From Nevskia soli DSM 19509 (GTDB taxonomy: Bacteria > Pseudomonadota > Gammaproteobacteria > Nevskiales > Nevskiaceae), in the NCBI RefSeq assembly GCF_000711955.1, contig NZ_JONR01000021.1, positions 1 through 64,000 on the forward strand: a stretch of 64,000 bases of DNA. The letters run 5' to 3'. Positions 9,519-19,623 of this stretch are shown here, piece by piece. A program made the translations under genes and the position numbers. The stretch's first letter is position 1. Every line of letters begins with the position of its first letter. The notes under the pieces were generated by a model, which did no database searches, was not told the origin of the DNA, and worked only from the letters and a program-made list of their open reading frames with translations.

Positions 9519-10912
9519 GGTGCCGCGCCGCGCAGTTCTCGGCGGCGCTGTTCCTGGGGCTGGCTTGCACCGCGGGCGCCGATGGCATCAGCAGCCTGCG
9601 GGCGGCGATGCGCGAGGAGGAGCAGGGGCACATGCAGATCGGCATCGCGCTATACACTGCGGCGATCCAAGACCCGATGCTGTCCCAGCACGACCGCATG
9701 GCAGCGCATTACGATCGCGCTGGCGCCTACGAACTGTCGGGCGACTACGAGCAGGCGATCGGCGACTACAATCTGATCCTGCAGGCCGATCCGCGCAATG
9801 TCTTGGTGCTGGGCAAGCGCGCTGAGGCCTGGTGGAGCTTGGGTGAAGTGAAAAAAGCGCTTGCCGACTACGACGAAGCGCTGCGCTTGGAGCCGCGTAA
9901 CGCCGTGCTGCTAAGCGGCCGCGGCAATCTCTATCGCGGCCGCTCTGATCTGACGCGGGCTTTGGCCGACTACGACCTCTCGGCACAGCTTGACCCAGGC
10001 AATCCGGCCGTGTATCTAAACCGCGCTCTGGCCTACAAGGACATGGGCGATAACGGTCGCGCCCTGTCCGACCTTGGCCAAGCGCTGCGGCTTGATCCGA
10101 AATATGCCAAGGCCTATTTATTTCGAGCCTACACCTACCGCGCTGCCGGAGACCTCGAGCACGCCATCGCCGACTACGACGCCGTGTTACGCCTGGACCC
10201 AGGCAACGCCACCGTCTACTACAATCGCGCTAATGCCAACGCTGCGCGTGGCCAAGCCGAGAGCGCCATCATCGACTATGGCCACGCCATCGCCCTAAAC
10301 CCGCGCGATCCCTGGGCCTATTTCAATCGCGCCGGCCTATATCTGGAACGTGGAGAGTATGAGCAGGCAATCGCCGACTACCAGTCCACTCTGGCGCTCA
10401 ACGGCCGTAATGCCGATGCTCATTTCAGCCTAGGCAGCGCGCGCTTCTTCTCCGGTCGCTACGCCGAGGCTGCGCAGGACATCTCGCGTGCCTTGACGAT
10501 GCCCACCGACGGCGTGCTGGCTTTCTCGACCGGGAGTGATGGCGGCCTCGATACCAAGTATCGGCTTATCTGGCGCTACCTGGCACGCCGTCGCGCCGGG
10601 CAGGACGGGACGGATGAGCTCCGCCGCGGAGCCGCTGCACTCGATGGCGGTGACTGGCCCTCGCCAGTGATCGAGCTGCTCCTGGGGCGGATCGATGGCG
10701 AGCGCTTGCTGGCGGCGGCGCGCGACGCCGTCCCAGAGTTGCAGCGCAAGAAGCAGTGCGAAGCCAGTGCCTACTTGGGTGAGATGCGTCTCATCGGCGC
10801 CGATCGCGCCGGGGCGCTGTCGCTGTTTAAGGTCGCTGGCGAACAGTGCCCGGCGGGCTATATCGAACATCGGCTGGCGCTGGTCGAGTTGCAGCGGCTG
10901 GGGCAGCCTTGA
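9515..10912 (+). CDS. Exported tetratricopeptide-repeat protein
   Basis: 465 residues. A signal peptide (CRAAQFSAALFLGLACTAGA) is followed by about eight TPR units over residues 35-330. These show repeated cores such as DYDEALRLEPRN, DYDLSAQLDPGN and DYDAVLRLDPGN. The C-terminal about 130 residues lack clear repeats. It overlaps the ligase stop by 4 bp and is followed by the MMPL transporter 22 bp later, so it probably acts in the periplasm as a scaffold for that transporter. No enzymatic motif was seen. Confidence 0.82.
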   Translation: MRCRAAQFSAALFLGLACTAGADGISSLRAAMREEEQGHMQIGIALYTAAIQDPMLSQHDRMAAHYDRAGAYELSGDYEQAIGDYNLILQADPRNVLVLGKRAEAWWSLGEVKKALADYDEALRLEPRNAVLLSGRGNLYRGRSDLTRALADYDLSAQLDPGNPAVYLNRALAYKDMGDNGRALSDLGQALRLDPKYAKAYLFRAYTYRAAGDLEHAIADYDAVLRLDPGNATVYYNRANANAARGQAESAIIDYGHAIALNPRDPWAYFNRAGLYLERGEYEQAIADYQSTLALNGRNADAHFSLGSARFFSGRYAEAAQDISRALTMPTDGVLAFSTGSDGGLDTKYRLIWRYLARRRAGQDGTDELRRGAAALDGGDWPSPVIELLLGRIDGERLLAAARDAVPELQRKKQCEASAYLGEMRLIGADRAGALSLFKVAGEQCPAGYIEHRLALVELQRLGQP

Positions 10913-10934
10913 GCGGGGAGGGCAACTGAGCGCC

Positions 10935-13367
10935 ATGTATGCGCTGCGCTGGCGCATCGCACACTGGATGCTGGCGCACCGCCGCTTGGCCTGGGCGTTG
11001 TTCGCGGTGGTGACGCTGTTCTTCTCCGCAGGGCTGCCGCGGGTGCAGCTGCGCACCATTTTTTCCGACCTTCTGCCGAAGGATGATCCTTTCGTGCAGG
11101 TTTACAAAGACCATCCTGGCTTTGGCAATCCGCTGACCATGGCGGTGATGATCCGCCACCGCAATGGCACCATCTACGATGCGGCTACCCTGGCCAAGGT
11201 CTGGAAGTTCACCCGCGACATCGACCTGGCGCCGGGCGTGGACCACGACCAGATCCTCTCCATCACCACCGAGAAGGCGCGCTACTCCGAGGCGACGCCC
11301 TTCGGAGTGGACATGCGCCCGCTGATGGGGGACGCGCCACCGCGCACGCTGGAGGAGGTGCAGCGCTTTCGCGATCGGGTCGACAAGGCGCCGAACGTGC
11401 GTATTTTCCTGATCTCGCGCGATGAGCACGCAACCCTCATCACCGCTACCTTCATCGAGCAGCGCGTCGACTACGGTGTCGCTTTCCGTTACGTGCAAGG
11501 GCTGGTGGAAGCGGCGCGCGATGTCGATCACGAGGTGGAGCTGGCCGGCCAGCCGGTACTGATCGGCTGGGTATACCAGTATGAGCGGCAGATGATCGCG
11601 ATCTTTGCTATCACCATCGGCGCCCTAGTGATGGCACTGGCCCTGTACATGCGTAACCTGGTCGGCGTACTCACGCCTATCGTCACCAGCGCCACCGCAG
11701 CTGTGTGGGCCTTCGGCTTGGTCGGCTGGTTACGCATCTCGATTGAGCCGCTGTTGATGGTGGTGCCGCTATTGCTCACCGCGCGCTCGTTCTCGCACTC
11801 GGTGCAGTTTACCGAGCGCTTCTACGAGGTCTATGCCCAGCTGCGCGACCGCCACCGCGCCGCCGAAACCACGATGGCGCTGATGATGGCGCCCTCGGTG
11901 CTGGGCATCGTCACCGACATCCTCGGCATCTTCATTGTCATCGCCGCGCCTATCCCGGCGATGGTGCGCCACGCCATCTTCTGCGGCATGTGGGCGGTAT
12001 GGCTGATCCCCACCGGCGTTGGGCTCATCTCGCTGCTGCTGGCTTCTCTGCCGCCGCCGCGCGACATCGAGCGCCTGGTAGCGCGCCGCTCCGGCGTCCA
12101 TGAACACCTGCATGGCGTGCTCGGCGCCGTCGCCAGCCTGAGCTGCGGCCGGTGCGCGCGCTGGACTGCGATGGTGGTGTTCGCCAGCGCGGCGCTGGCC
12201 ATCGGCATCGCCCAGCAGATCCGCTTCGGCAACCCTGTGGAGGGGAGCGGTCTGCTGTGGGACGACTCCGAGTTCAACATTGCGGTGCGGGCTATCAATG
12301 CCAGCTTCCCCGGGGTGAACACTCTGGAGATCGTCCTCGAGGCGAAAAACCAGAAGGATCCGAACTGGGTCGCCAACCAGGCCGACACAATTCTCACCAT
12401 GCAGCGCCTACAGCGACTGCTGGAGGATGGGGCGCTGCCACCGCGCGCCACACTGTCGTTCGCCGACTACGTCGCCGAAGGCAATCGCTTGTTCAGCGGT
12501 GGAAATCCTAAGTGGTTACCGTTGGATCCAAACGACACGGCGGTGAACGCGGCGGCGGTGGCGGTGATGATGGGTTCCAGCGCCAAGAATTTCGGTAACG
12601 TCGTCAACTTCACCATGGAGAACACCACCGTCTCCCTGTGGTACCGCGACAACAAGCAGGAGACGGTAGACGCCGCGCTTGCCGCGGCGCGCACCGCTGT
12701 GGACGAAGTGGGTGCCGATCACCAAGCATTCCGTATCCGTTTGGCCACCGGTACCATCGCCCTGCAGGAAGCGGTGAACCGGGTCATCGCACGCTTCCAT
12801 GTGGTAGTGATCGCGCTGCTCAACCTGTTCATTCTGGCCTCGTGCAGCGTGGCCTACCGCTCGCTCAGCGCAGGAGCATTGTTGCTGATCCCGGTGAATC
12901 TGGCCAATCAGGTGCTGTACGCGGCTATGCACCTGATGGGCGTGGGCCTGGACGTGAACTCGCTGATCGTAGCCGCAATCGGCGTCGGCGTCGGCATCGA
13001 CTACGGCATCTACCTATTGTCGCGCATCTGCGAGGAATACCTGGCGGCGAACGGCGACTGGGAGCGGGCCATCGCCGGCGCCCTGCGCACCACCGGCAAG
13101 GCAATCCTGTTCACCGCCATGATCATGATCCTGGGCATTGCACCCTGGTACTTTCTCTCTGGGCTGCGTTTCGTGGCCGACATGGGGCTGTTGCTGATCA
13201 TCATCATGCTGATCAACATGGTGCTGGCCCTGGTGGTGCTGCCACTGCTGGTGTGGCTGGTCAAGCCGGCCTTCGTACGGCGGCTTCACCCTCAGCCGGT
13301 GGAGTTCAGCTTCGCCGCCGGCAACTCCGGCGTGACGCAGCCGGCGGGGCAGCAGCGGTCAGACTGA
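10935..13367 (+). CDS. MMPL/RND-family transporter, copy 1
   Basis: 810 residues of the hydrophobe/amphiphile RND type (COG1033-like): N-terminal helix, large periplasmic loop, a six-helix bundle (about 220-430), second periplasmic loop, second six-helix bundle (about 590-780). The signature FSDLLPKDDPFVQVYKDHP near residue 45 and IGVGVGIDYGIYLLSRICEEY in the second bundle are nearly identical to copy 2 at 27313, which has the same length. It likely moves a hydrophobic compound across the inner membrane. ATG 10935 is chosen because GGGGAGGG lies about 13 nt upstream and MYALRWRIAHWML matches the paralogue start. Confidence 0.88.
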   Translation: MYALRWRIAHWMLAHRRLAWALFAVVTLFFSAGLPRVQLRTIFSDLLPKDDPFVQVYKDHPGFGNPLTMAVMIRHRNGTIYDAATLAKVWKFTRDIDLAPGVDHDQILSITTEKARYSEATPFGVDMRPLMGDAPPRTLEEVQRFRDRVDKAPNVRIFLISRDEHATLITATFIEQRVDYGVAFRYVQGLVEAARDVDHEVELAGQPVLIGWVYQYERQMIAIFAITIGALVMALALYMRNLVGVLTPIVTSATAAVWAFGLVGWLRISIEPLLMVVPLLLTARSFSHSVQFTERFYEVYAQLRDRHRAAETTMALMMAPSVLGIVTDILGIFIVIAAPIPAMVRHAIFCGMWAVWLIPTGVGLISLLLASLPPPRDIERLVARRSGVHEHLHGVLGAVASLSCGRCARWTAMVVFASAALAIGIAQQIRFGNPVEGSGLLWDDSEFNIAVRAINASFPGVNTLEIVLEAKNQKDPNWVANQADTILTMQRLQRLLEDGALPPRATLSFADYVAEGNRLFSGGNPKWLPLDPNDTAVNAAAVAVMMGSSAKNFGNVVNFTMENTTVSLWYRDNKQETVDAALAAARTAVDEVGADHQAFRIRLATGTIALQEAVNRVIARFHVVVIALLNLFILASCSVAYRSLSAGALLLIPVNLANQVLYAAMHLMGVGLDVNSLIVAAIGVGVGIDYGIYLLSRICEEYLAANGDWERAIAGALRTTGKAILFTAMIMILGIAPWYFLSGLRFVADMGLLLIIIMLINMVLALVVLPLLVWLVKPAFVRRLHPQPVEFSFAAGNSGVTQPAGQQRSD

Positions 13368-14699
13368 GCCGGGGGGAGCTGCCCCTGGTCCAGCACACCG
13401 CGGTCGAGCAGGCGCTCGACCAGGGCGGTCCTGTCCGGCACCGGGCAGTTGCGCCGGATCTCGCGCTTCGTCGCCTCCGGCGAGCCGCCGCCGTGCAGTG
13501 AAATGACCGAGTACCAGCCGCCTTGGTAGGAAGAGGTGAGATCTTCCACCAGCCGCGCCACCCCGAGGCGGCGCTGGGCCGGTACCTCGTCGCGGCCGGC
13601 CAGTACCTCGGCCAGGCTGGTGCGAATCTCCGGGTTGTGGTCCTCGTCCGGACCAGGCAGGACGACGATGAGGCCGCCGGAGACATGGCGGGCGAGACGG
13701 TGCATGTCGTAGATACGGGTGGCCAGCAGCAGCTTGCCGATGTTGGCGAACACCGTATCCGGCTGCACCGAGCCGGCCGCGCAGGGCGTGCGGTAGACCG
13801 AGGCGGCGACGCCGCAGACGTAGAAGCCTTCAGTGATGGCGATCAGCTCGACCATGGCGTCGCGGATGTGGGCGTGGCGCTCCGGGTCGAGGCCGTTGGC
13901 TTCGATCATCAGGGTGCCGGCACCGATCAGCAGGTCGCCGAAGCCGGCGCGTGCGCCAATGCAGGAATGGCGGTGGTTGGTGGCGTAGGACGTGGTCTGC
14001 ACGCCAACCTTGACATGCTCTCCGGAGAGGACCCGCGCTCGTACGGCACGAACACGTCGGCGAACAGCACCACGCCGGTGGACTACCGTAGCGCGCCGAG
14101 AACATGGCGGCGCGCTCGCTCGGTCGGCCTACGGGCCGCGCCATGATGGTCACCCCGGGGCGTCGACCGGCACCGCGCAGCACACGGCAAAGTGCGCCTC
14201 CTCTGCTGTGTGGGTGCGGCACGGCATCACCAGGAACTCGTGCATGTACGGCGCACCGGTGACGATGGCCTTGGTGCCGCGGATGACGATGCCGCCGGGG
14301 TGGCGCTCCACGATGTGTACGTAGACGTCGGGGTTGCGTTGTTGCCCTGGCCGCAGAGAGCGATCACCTTTGGCGTCGGTCATGGCGATGCCCAGCGTCA
14401 GGTCTTGCTGCCGCACCTGTTCCAGACAGGCGGGAAAGCGGGCGTGGTAGTCGCTGCCGTGCGCGGCGTCGGCCGGCCGCACCCGGATTCGCGGCAGACC
14501 AGGCGCACCGCCTTGAGCTTGCGCAGCAGGTCCTCGGAGTGCTGGTCGATGTGCAGCATGCGGTTAACCAGGCGCCGTCCTGGTGCGCTGTCATCAGCGT
14601 GGCATGGGCCGGCACGTGCGCCACTGCCATGCCATCGACGAACACCCATGGCGCGTAGCGGCGCAGGGACTCGCGGTGGTCCTCGGCGGTCATCAGCAT
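13292..14699 (-). pseudogene. Broken 4-hydroxybutyryl-CoA dehydratase / HpaB-family flavoprotein
   Basis: Homology to 4-hydroxybutyryl-CoA dehydratase (AbfD, HpaB superfamily) runs from ATG 14699 (MLMTAEDHRESLRRY) to about 13295 but jumps between frames at least four times. Recognisable pieces in order are NRMLHIDQHSEDLLRKLKAV, GIAMTDAKGDRSL, RGTKAIVTGAPYMHEF, VTIMARPVGR, NHRHSCIGARAGFGDLL, EGFYVCGVAASVYRTPCAAG and SLHGGGSPEATKR. No single frame covers more than half the protein. The cluster and flavin ligands of the family are therefore not made as one chain. The 3' end overlaps the end of the convergent MMPL gene by 76 bp. It marks a lost or decaying step of the island pathway, or sequencing errors. 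Confidence 0.8.
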
Positions 14700-14866
14700 C
14701 GTTCGTCTCCAGGGCGGAGTGGAGCGGCATTCTGCGCGGGGCGGCGCAGGCGATTAAGCCGAGCGCTGCTACCGCGGATGCTCCGTCGCGATAGCGCCGT
14801 ACTGGAAAGGGCACGCGCCAAAGCAGGTTTTTCCCGCCCCGGCCTTCGCGCTTGATGCAGGGATAT

Positions 14867-14905
14867 TAGGGAAATCCCTACATAAACGGGGCAGCCTACT
14901 AATTG
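14867..14905 (+). promoter_or_regulatory. Island operator 2 with spaced -10, upstream of carboxylase operon
   Basis: Perfect palindrome core TAGGGAAATCCCTA at 14867-14880, then 18 bp, then CTAATTG at 14899-14905. Palindrome, spacing and -10 heptamer match operator 1 exactly in layout. The carboxylase start codon lies about 87 bp downstream. Confidence 0.75.
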
Positions 14906-14991
14906 AGCGGTCTCGGGGCGGCGTCTACCGTTTGCAGACCGGCCAGAGTGCCGGCCCACACAGATACAAAACGCATCGACGAGGAGAGTTC

Positions 14992-16956
14992 ATGGGAATG
15001 CTGATCAGCATCGACAACGGAGGCACGTTGACCGATGCCTGCGTCATCGCCGACGGCAAGGTGTTTCATGCCAAGACCCTGACCACGCCGCACGACTTGA
15101 CCCAGTGCTTCATCGAAGTGCTGCGCCAGATATCCAGGCGGGTCTACGGCGAGGCTCGGCTGGATACGCTGCTGGAGGAAGTGGATTACATCCGCTATTC
15201 GACTACCCAGGGTACCAATGCCGTGGTGCAGCGCAAGGGGCCCCGCTTGGGTCTTTTGCTGCCGGTGGGCCAGGACCGCAAGGCACTGGTGCGCAACCAG
15301 GCCGAGGACGAGCTGCTGCAGGCTCTGGTCGGCGACCGCATCGCCAAGCTGGACCTGTCGCTGAACGACGAGGCGCTGGAATCCGAGGTGATCTCTGCCA
15401 TCAACGAGCTGATGTCGCGCGGTGCCAACCGCCTGGTGGTGAGCCTCGGCGGCGGCAAGCTGGTGGAGGACGAAAGCCGCATCAAGCGACTCGCCTTGCT
15501 GCGTTATCCGCGCCATCTGCTCGGCGCCGTGCCGATCCTTTACTCGCACCAGCTCTCGGACGATGCTGACGACGCCCGCCGCACCTGGAGCGGCCTGCTC
15601 AACGCCTTCCTGCACCCGGCGATGGAGCGCTTCCTCTACAACGCCGAGGGCGTGCTGCGCGAGCGGCGTGCCCGCAACCCTCTGTTGATCTTCTGCAACG
15701 ACGGCACCTCCTCGCGCGTGGCCAAGACCATCGCGCTGAAGACCTGGGGCTCCGGTCCGCGCGGCGGGATGGAGGGCGCCAAAGCCCTGGCGCAGCACTA
15801 CGGCCGCAAGACGGTGCTGACCATGGACATCGGCGGCACCACCACCGACATCGGCGTGGTCGAGGCCGGCACGGTGCGTGAAGACAGCCGCGGCCAGCTG
15901 GAGGACGTGCAGATATCCTTCCCGCTGTGCGAGGTAGAAAGCCTCGGCGCCGGCGGCAGCTCGGTATTCCGCGTCGTCGACGGCAAGCTGCGCGTCGGGC
16001 CGGAGAGCGTGGGCGGTGCACCCGGCCCGGCCTGTTTCGGCTACGGTGGCAAGGAGGCAACCATCACCGACGCTCTGTTGCTGCTCGGCATCCTCGACGG
16101 CGAGTCCTACTTCGGCGGTTCGCTCAAGCTCGATGCCGAGCGCGCCCGCACCGCTGTCATCGAGAATGTGGCCAAGCCGCTGAACCTGTCGCTGGACCAA
16201 GCGCTGGCGGAGATGGAGCACGCCTACGTCGACAAGATTGCGGCGGCGATGTCGCACCTGGGAGGCAAGCCGGAGGAGACCTCGCTGCTCGCCTTCGGCG
16301 GCGCCGGCCCGATGTCCGCCTGCAAGGTGGCGGAGCGGCTCGGCCTGCGCGAGATCATCGTGCCGCGCATGGCGGCGGTATTCAGCGCTTTCGGTATTGG
16401 CTTCAGCGACATCGCCCACGGCTACAACGCTGCGCTGGGCGATGCCAGCGTTAAGTCGCTCGGCGCCCTGCTGGAGCAACTCAACCAGCGCGCGCAACGC
16501 GACATGTATGCCGAGGGCTTCGACCTCGGCGACTGCACGGTGGAGAAGTCGTTGAGCTGGGCCGGCAAGGACGGTCAGATCACGGTGCACCGACTCAATG
16601 GCAAGGCCGAGCTGCCGGAAGGCGCGTACGAGGCCGCCGACCTGCGGGTACAGCTGCGCGCCACCAAAGAGATCCCGCACTTCCATCTCAGCGCGGTGGA
16701 CACAAAGGCTGGCGTCCAGGCGCAGACCCGGCAAGCGCGCACCGTGCGCTTGGCCGACGACCCGGCCAAATCGGGGAATCTCACCGCTAAGGGTCTGCCG
16801 CTGTTCCGCCACGAGGAGCTGCAGCCGGGGCAGTGGGGCATGGGCCCGGCGATCGTGGAGGAGGAGTACTTCACCTGCTATGTCGCCAGCGGCTGGCGCT
16901 TCCTGGTCAACGACAACCGTGACCTAGTCCTGAACAAGCAAAGCGAGAAGAACTGA
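14992..16956 (+). CDS. Ketone carboxylase ATPase subunit (HyuA family; ApcA-like)
   Basis: 654 residues (about 70 kDa) of the hydantoinase/oxoprolinase A family. The ASKHA-type ATP-binding signatures are seen at the start (SIDNGGTLTDACV), in TMDIGGTTTDIGVVEAG and in ESLGAGGSSVFRV. Together with the next three genes it matches the size order of the core of acetophenone carboxylase (70, 15, about 80, about 80 kDa), which carboxylates a methyl ketone to a beta-keto acid using ATP. Start ATG 14992 has GAGGAGAG 4-11 nt upstream. It is the first gene behind operator 2, and 2 bp separate it from the small subunit. Acetone carboxylase beta subunit is the alternative family label. Confidence 0.85.
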   Translation: MGMLISIDNGGTLTDACVIADGKVFHAKTLTTPHDLTQCFIEVLRQISRRVYGEARLDTLLEEVDYIRYSTTQGTNAVVQRKGPRLGLLLPVGQDRKALVRNQAEDELLQALVGDRIAKLDLSLNDEALESEVISAINELMSRGANRLVVSLGGGKLVEDESRIKRLALLRYPRHLLGAVPILYSHQLSDDADDARRTWSGLLNAFLHPAMERFLYNAEGVLRERRARNPLLIFCNDGTSSRVAKTIALKTWGSGPRGGMEGAKALAQHYGRKTVLTMDIGGTTTDIGVVEAGTVREDSRGQLEDVQISFPLCEVESLGAGGSSVFRVVDGKLRVGPESVGGAPGPACFGYGGKEATITDALLLLGILDGESYFGGSLKLDAERARTAVIENVAKPLNLSLDQALAEMEHAYVDKIAAAMSHLGGKPEETSLLAFGGAGPMSACKVAERLGLREIIVPRMAAVFSAFGIGFSDIAHGYNAALGDASVKSLGALLEQLNQRAQRDMYAEGFDLGDCTVEKSLSWAGKDGQITVHRLNGKAELPEGAYEAADLRVQLRATKEIPHFHLSAVDTKAGVQAQTRQARTVRLADDPAKSGNLTAKGLPLFRHEELQPGQWGMGPAIVEEEYFTCYVASGWRFLVNDNRDLVLNKQSEKN

Positions 16957-16958
16957 AC

Positions 16959-17399
16959 ATGAAAGTACCGATGACGGAGTATCTGGAGATTGACCTCGAT
17001 CGCGAGCTGTGGCTGTGCCGTGTGTGCGGCCACGAAATCGGCCCGGCGCGAGGTCTGTACAAGGAGGGTCTGCTGGTCCACGCCCGCGACCCACGCGAGA
17101 TCCACAAGCCGGTCCTCGACCCGGAGATGTACGAGTTCACCTTCGCGCCGGACCCGAGCTGGGTGCAGATCCTTGAGTACTACTGCCCGAGCTGCGCCAC
17201 CATGGTGGAAGTCGAGTACCTGCCGCCCGGCCACCCACCGGTGCACGACATGGACTTCGACATCGACGCGCTCAAGGCGCAGTGGAAGACCCGCAAGCCG
17301 CTAACCGCCGGCGAGCTCGCCGGCCCCGACATGGCCCACTTTGCGCAACACACCCATTCGCGCAAGGAAAAGGCGCAACACCGGCACGGAGGGCACTAA
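16959..17399 (+). CDS. Ketone carboxylase small zinc-binding subunit (ApcB/AcxC-like)
   Basis: 146 residues, about 16 kDa, acidic. Two Cys pairs, CRVCG (near 24) and CPSCA (near 75), look like a four-Cys zinc site, as in the gamma/small subunit of acetone and acetophenone carboxylases. The tail is His-rich (FAQHTHSRKEKAQHRHGGH). It sits between the two ATPase subunit genes with 2 and 4 bp gaps, so the subunits are presumably made together. It has no catalytic motif of its own; in the family it is structural and lines the carboxylation site. Confidence 0.85.
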   Translation: MKVPMTEYLEIDLDRELWLCRVCGHEIGPARGLYKEGLLVHARDPREIHKPVLDPEMYEFTFAPDPSWVQILEYYCPSCATMVEVEYLPPGHPPVHDMDFDIDALKAQWKTRKPLTAGELAGPDMAHFAQHTHSRKEKAQHRHGGH

Positions 17400-17403
17400 G
17401 ACC

Positions 17404-19593
17404 ATGAAGCGCATTGCAGTGGACATCGGTGGCACTTTCACCGACTGCTTCTTCACCTGGGACGACCGCTACATCCAGTCCAAGGCTCTCACCACCCATC
17501 ACAACCTCTCCGTCGGGTTCCGCGAGGCGCTGCAGAACGCCTGCCAGAAGGTCGGGCTCGACGTGCAGGAAGTGCTGTCGCAGGTCGACTCGGTACGCTA
17601 TGCCACCACCCTGGGCACCAACGCGCTGATTGAGCGTAAGGGGCCGAAAGTTGCGCTGCTGGTCACCGCGGGCTACGAGAGCTCGGTACCGTTGTCGCGC
17701 GGCCGCGGCTACGGCGAAGGTCTGGACCACACGGACCAGTCCAACCTGCCGGCCGCCGACCGGCCCGACGCGCTGGTGCCGATCCCGATGATCGCCGCGG
17801 TGCGCGAGCGCATCGACGCGGTGGGCGATGTGGTCATGCCGCTGGACGAGAACGACTTGCGCGAGAAGATCCGCAAGTTGGTTGACCGCGGCGCCCAGGC
17901 TTTCGTCGTCGGCCTGGTCAACTCGGTCACCAACCCGGCGCACGAGCGGCGGGTGGAGGAGATTCTGCTCGAGGAATATCCCGAGCACATGCTCGGTGCT
18001 ATGCCGGTGGTGCTGTCGCACAAGGTGGCGGGGCGCAAGGGTGAATACGTGCGCTGGTCTTCCTCGATCATAGATGCCTTCCTGCACGACGTGATGTACC
18101 ACGGCCTCAGCTCGCTGGAGCTGAACCTGCGGGAGTCCAGCTACCAGCGGCCGATGCTGGTGATCCATAACTCCGGCGGCATGGCGCAGCTCAATTCCAC
18201 CGACTCGCTGCAGACCATCCACTCCGGCCCGGTGGCCGGCGTCAGCGCCTCCGAGCACTTGGCGATGCAGGCCGATCTGGGCAATGTCATCTGCACCGAC
18301 ATGGGCGGCACAAGCTTCGACATCGGCCTGGTGGTGCAGGGCGGCGTCAAGCACTACGACTTCAACCCGGTGATCGAACGCTGGCTGGTCAGCGTGCCGA
18401 TGATCCACCTGGTCACGCTCGGCGCCGGCGGCGGCTCGATCTGCCGCTACGACCGCCTGCACCACACGGTCCAGGTGGGCCCGACCAGCGCAGGCTCCAA
18501 CCCCGGCCCGGCGTGCTATGACCGCGGCGGCCTCAATCCGACGGTGACCGACGCCGACCTGGTGCTCGGCTACCTGTCTTCTGAGCGCTATGCCGGCGGC
18601 AACATCAAGCTCAACCCGGCGCGCGCCAAGAACACGCTGGAGGAGAGCATCTGCGACGAGCTGAACTGCTCGCCGATCGAGGCGGCGATGATGGTCAAGC
18701 GCCGCGTCGACGCCAACATGGCCAACGGCATTTTCCAGGAGCTGCGCGCCCGCGGCTACGATCCACGCACCTTCACCATGCTGGCCTACGGCGGCAACGG
18801 TCCGCTGCACAGCTGTGGCATCGCCAACATCCTGGGCATCAACCGCATCCTGGTGCCCCCATTCTGCTCGGTGTTCTCGGCAGTGGGCGCGGGCAACATG
18901 CACCAACTGCACATCCACGAACGCTCGCTGTTCATGTACATCTACGACAGCACCTCGCGCAAGCTCCTGGCCGACTATGACCGCTTCAACACCATCGTCG
19001 AGGAGCTGGAGCAAGCCGGCCGGCAGGACCTGCTGCGCCAGGGCATGGCACGCGAGCAGATCAAACACCGCTTGGAGCTGGACATGCGATTCGGTAACCA
19101 ATTGGTCCAGACCACGGTGGTGTCGCCGAGCTCGCGCATCCGCAGCATGGACGATGTAATGGCCCTGATCAAGCAGTTCTCCGCCGATTACGGTCACCGC
19201 TTCGGCAAGGGCAGCGAGGCGCCGGAAGCCGGCATTCGCATCAACACGGTGCGCGTGCTCAGCTATGTCGAGCTGGAGACGGTGCGCTTCGGCGACATCG
19301 CGCCTCGCGGGCAGAGCCGCAAGCCGCCAGCGCCGGTGGAGCGCCGCAAGTGCTGGTTCGTCGACCACAAGGAGCCGCTCGACACCGACGTCTACGAGAT
19401 CGGGCAGCTGGAGCCCGGCCACGTGGTGCAAGCCCCGGCGGTGGTGATATCGCCGGTAACCACCTACCTGGTCGAGCCGGGCTGGCGCCTGGAGCTCGGC
19501 GAGCACGGCGCCGCCTGGTTCACCCGCATCGGAGTGGCCAACCCGCACGCGCGCAACGCTACCACCACCGTCGGCGAGTCCGTCGTCGCCTGA
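17404..19593 (+). CDS. Ketone carboxylase second HyuA subunit (ApcC-like)
   Basis: 729 residues. It is a second hydantoinase-A-type ATPase, with VDIGGTFTDCFF at the start, CTDMGGTSFDIGLVVQGG in the middle and TLGAGGGSICRYD. The complex therefore holds two different HyuA paralogues, which is a hallmark of acetophenone carboxylase (two ATP sites per turnover, one thought to activate bicarbonate and one the enol of the ketone). Acetone carboxylase by contrast has only one HyuA. Start ATG 17404 follows the small subunit stop by 4 bp. The gene ends 30 bp before the HyuB gene. Confidence 0.86.
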   Translation: MKRIAVDIGGTFTDCFFTWDDRYIQSKALTTHHNLSVGFREALQNACQKVGLDVQEVLSQVDSVRYATTLGTNALIERKGPKVALLVTAGYESSVPLSRGRGYGEGLDHTDQSNLPAADRPDALVPIPMIAAVRERIDAVGDVVMPLDENDLREKIRKLVDRGAQAFVVGLVNSVTNPAHERRVEEILLEEYPEHMLGAMPVVLSHKVAGRKGEYVRWSSSIIDAFLHDVMYHGLSSLELNLRESSYQRPMLVIHNSGGMAQLNSTDSLQTIHSGPVAGVSASEHLAMQADLGNVICTDMGGTSFDIGLVVQGGVKHYDFNPVIERWLVSVPMIHLVTLGAGGGSICRYDRLHHTVQVGPTSAGSNPGPACYDRGGLNPTVTDADLVLGYLSSERYAGGNIKLNPARAKNTLEESICDELNCSPIEAAMMVKRRVDANMANGIFQELRARGYDPRTFTMLAYGGNGPLHSCGIANILGINRILVPPFCSVFSAVGAGNMHQLHIHERSLFMYIYDSTSRKLLADYDRFNTIVEELEQAGRQDLLRQGMAREQIKHRLELDMRFGNQLVQTTVVSPSSRIRSMDDVMALIKQFSADYGHRFGKGSEAPEAGIRINTVRVLSYVELETVRFGDIAPRGQSRKPPAPVERRKCWFVDHKEPLDTDVYEIGQLEPGHVVQAPAVVISPVTTYLVEPGWRLELGEHGAAWFTRIGVANPHARNATTTVGESVVA

Positions 19594-19623
19594 CGACGCG
19601 TCCACCCTATATCGGAGTACATC

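Noticed and set aside
14899..16812. Long open frame on the minus strand opposite the first carboxylase gene
   Set aside because: Composition is typical of an antisense shadow, and the plus-strand gene has clear HyuA motifs.
17272..19605. 777-codon open frame opposite the second HyuA gene
   Set aside because: Antisense shadow; no recognisable domain and no promoter or ribosome site.
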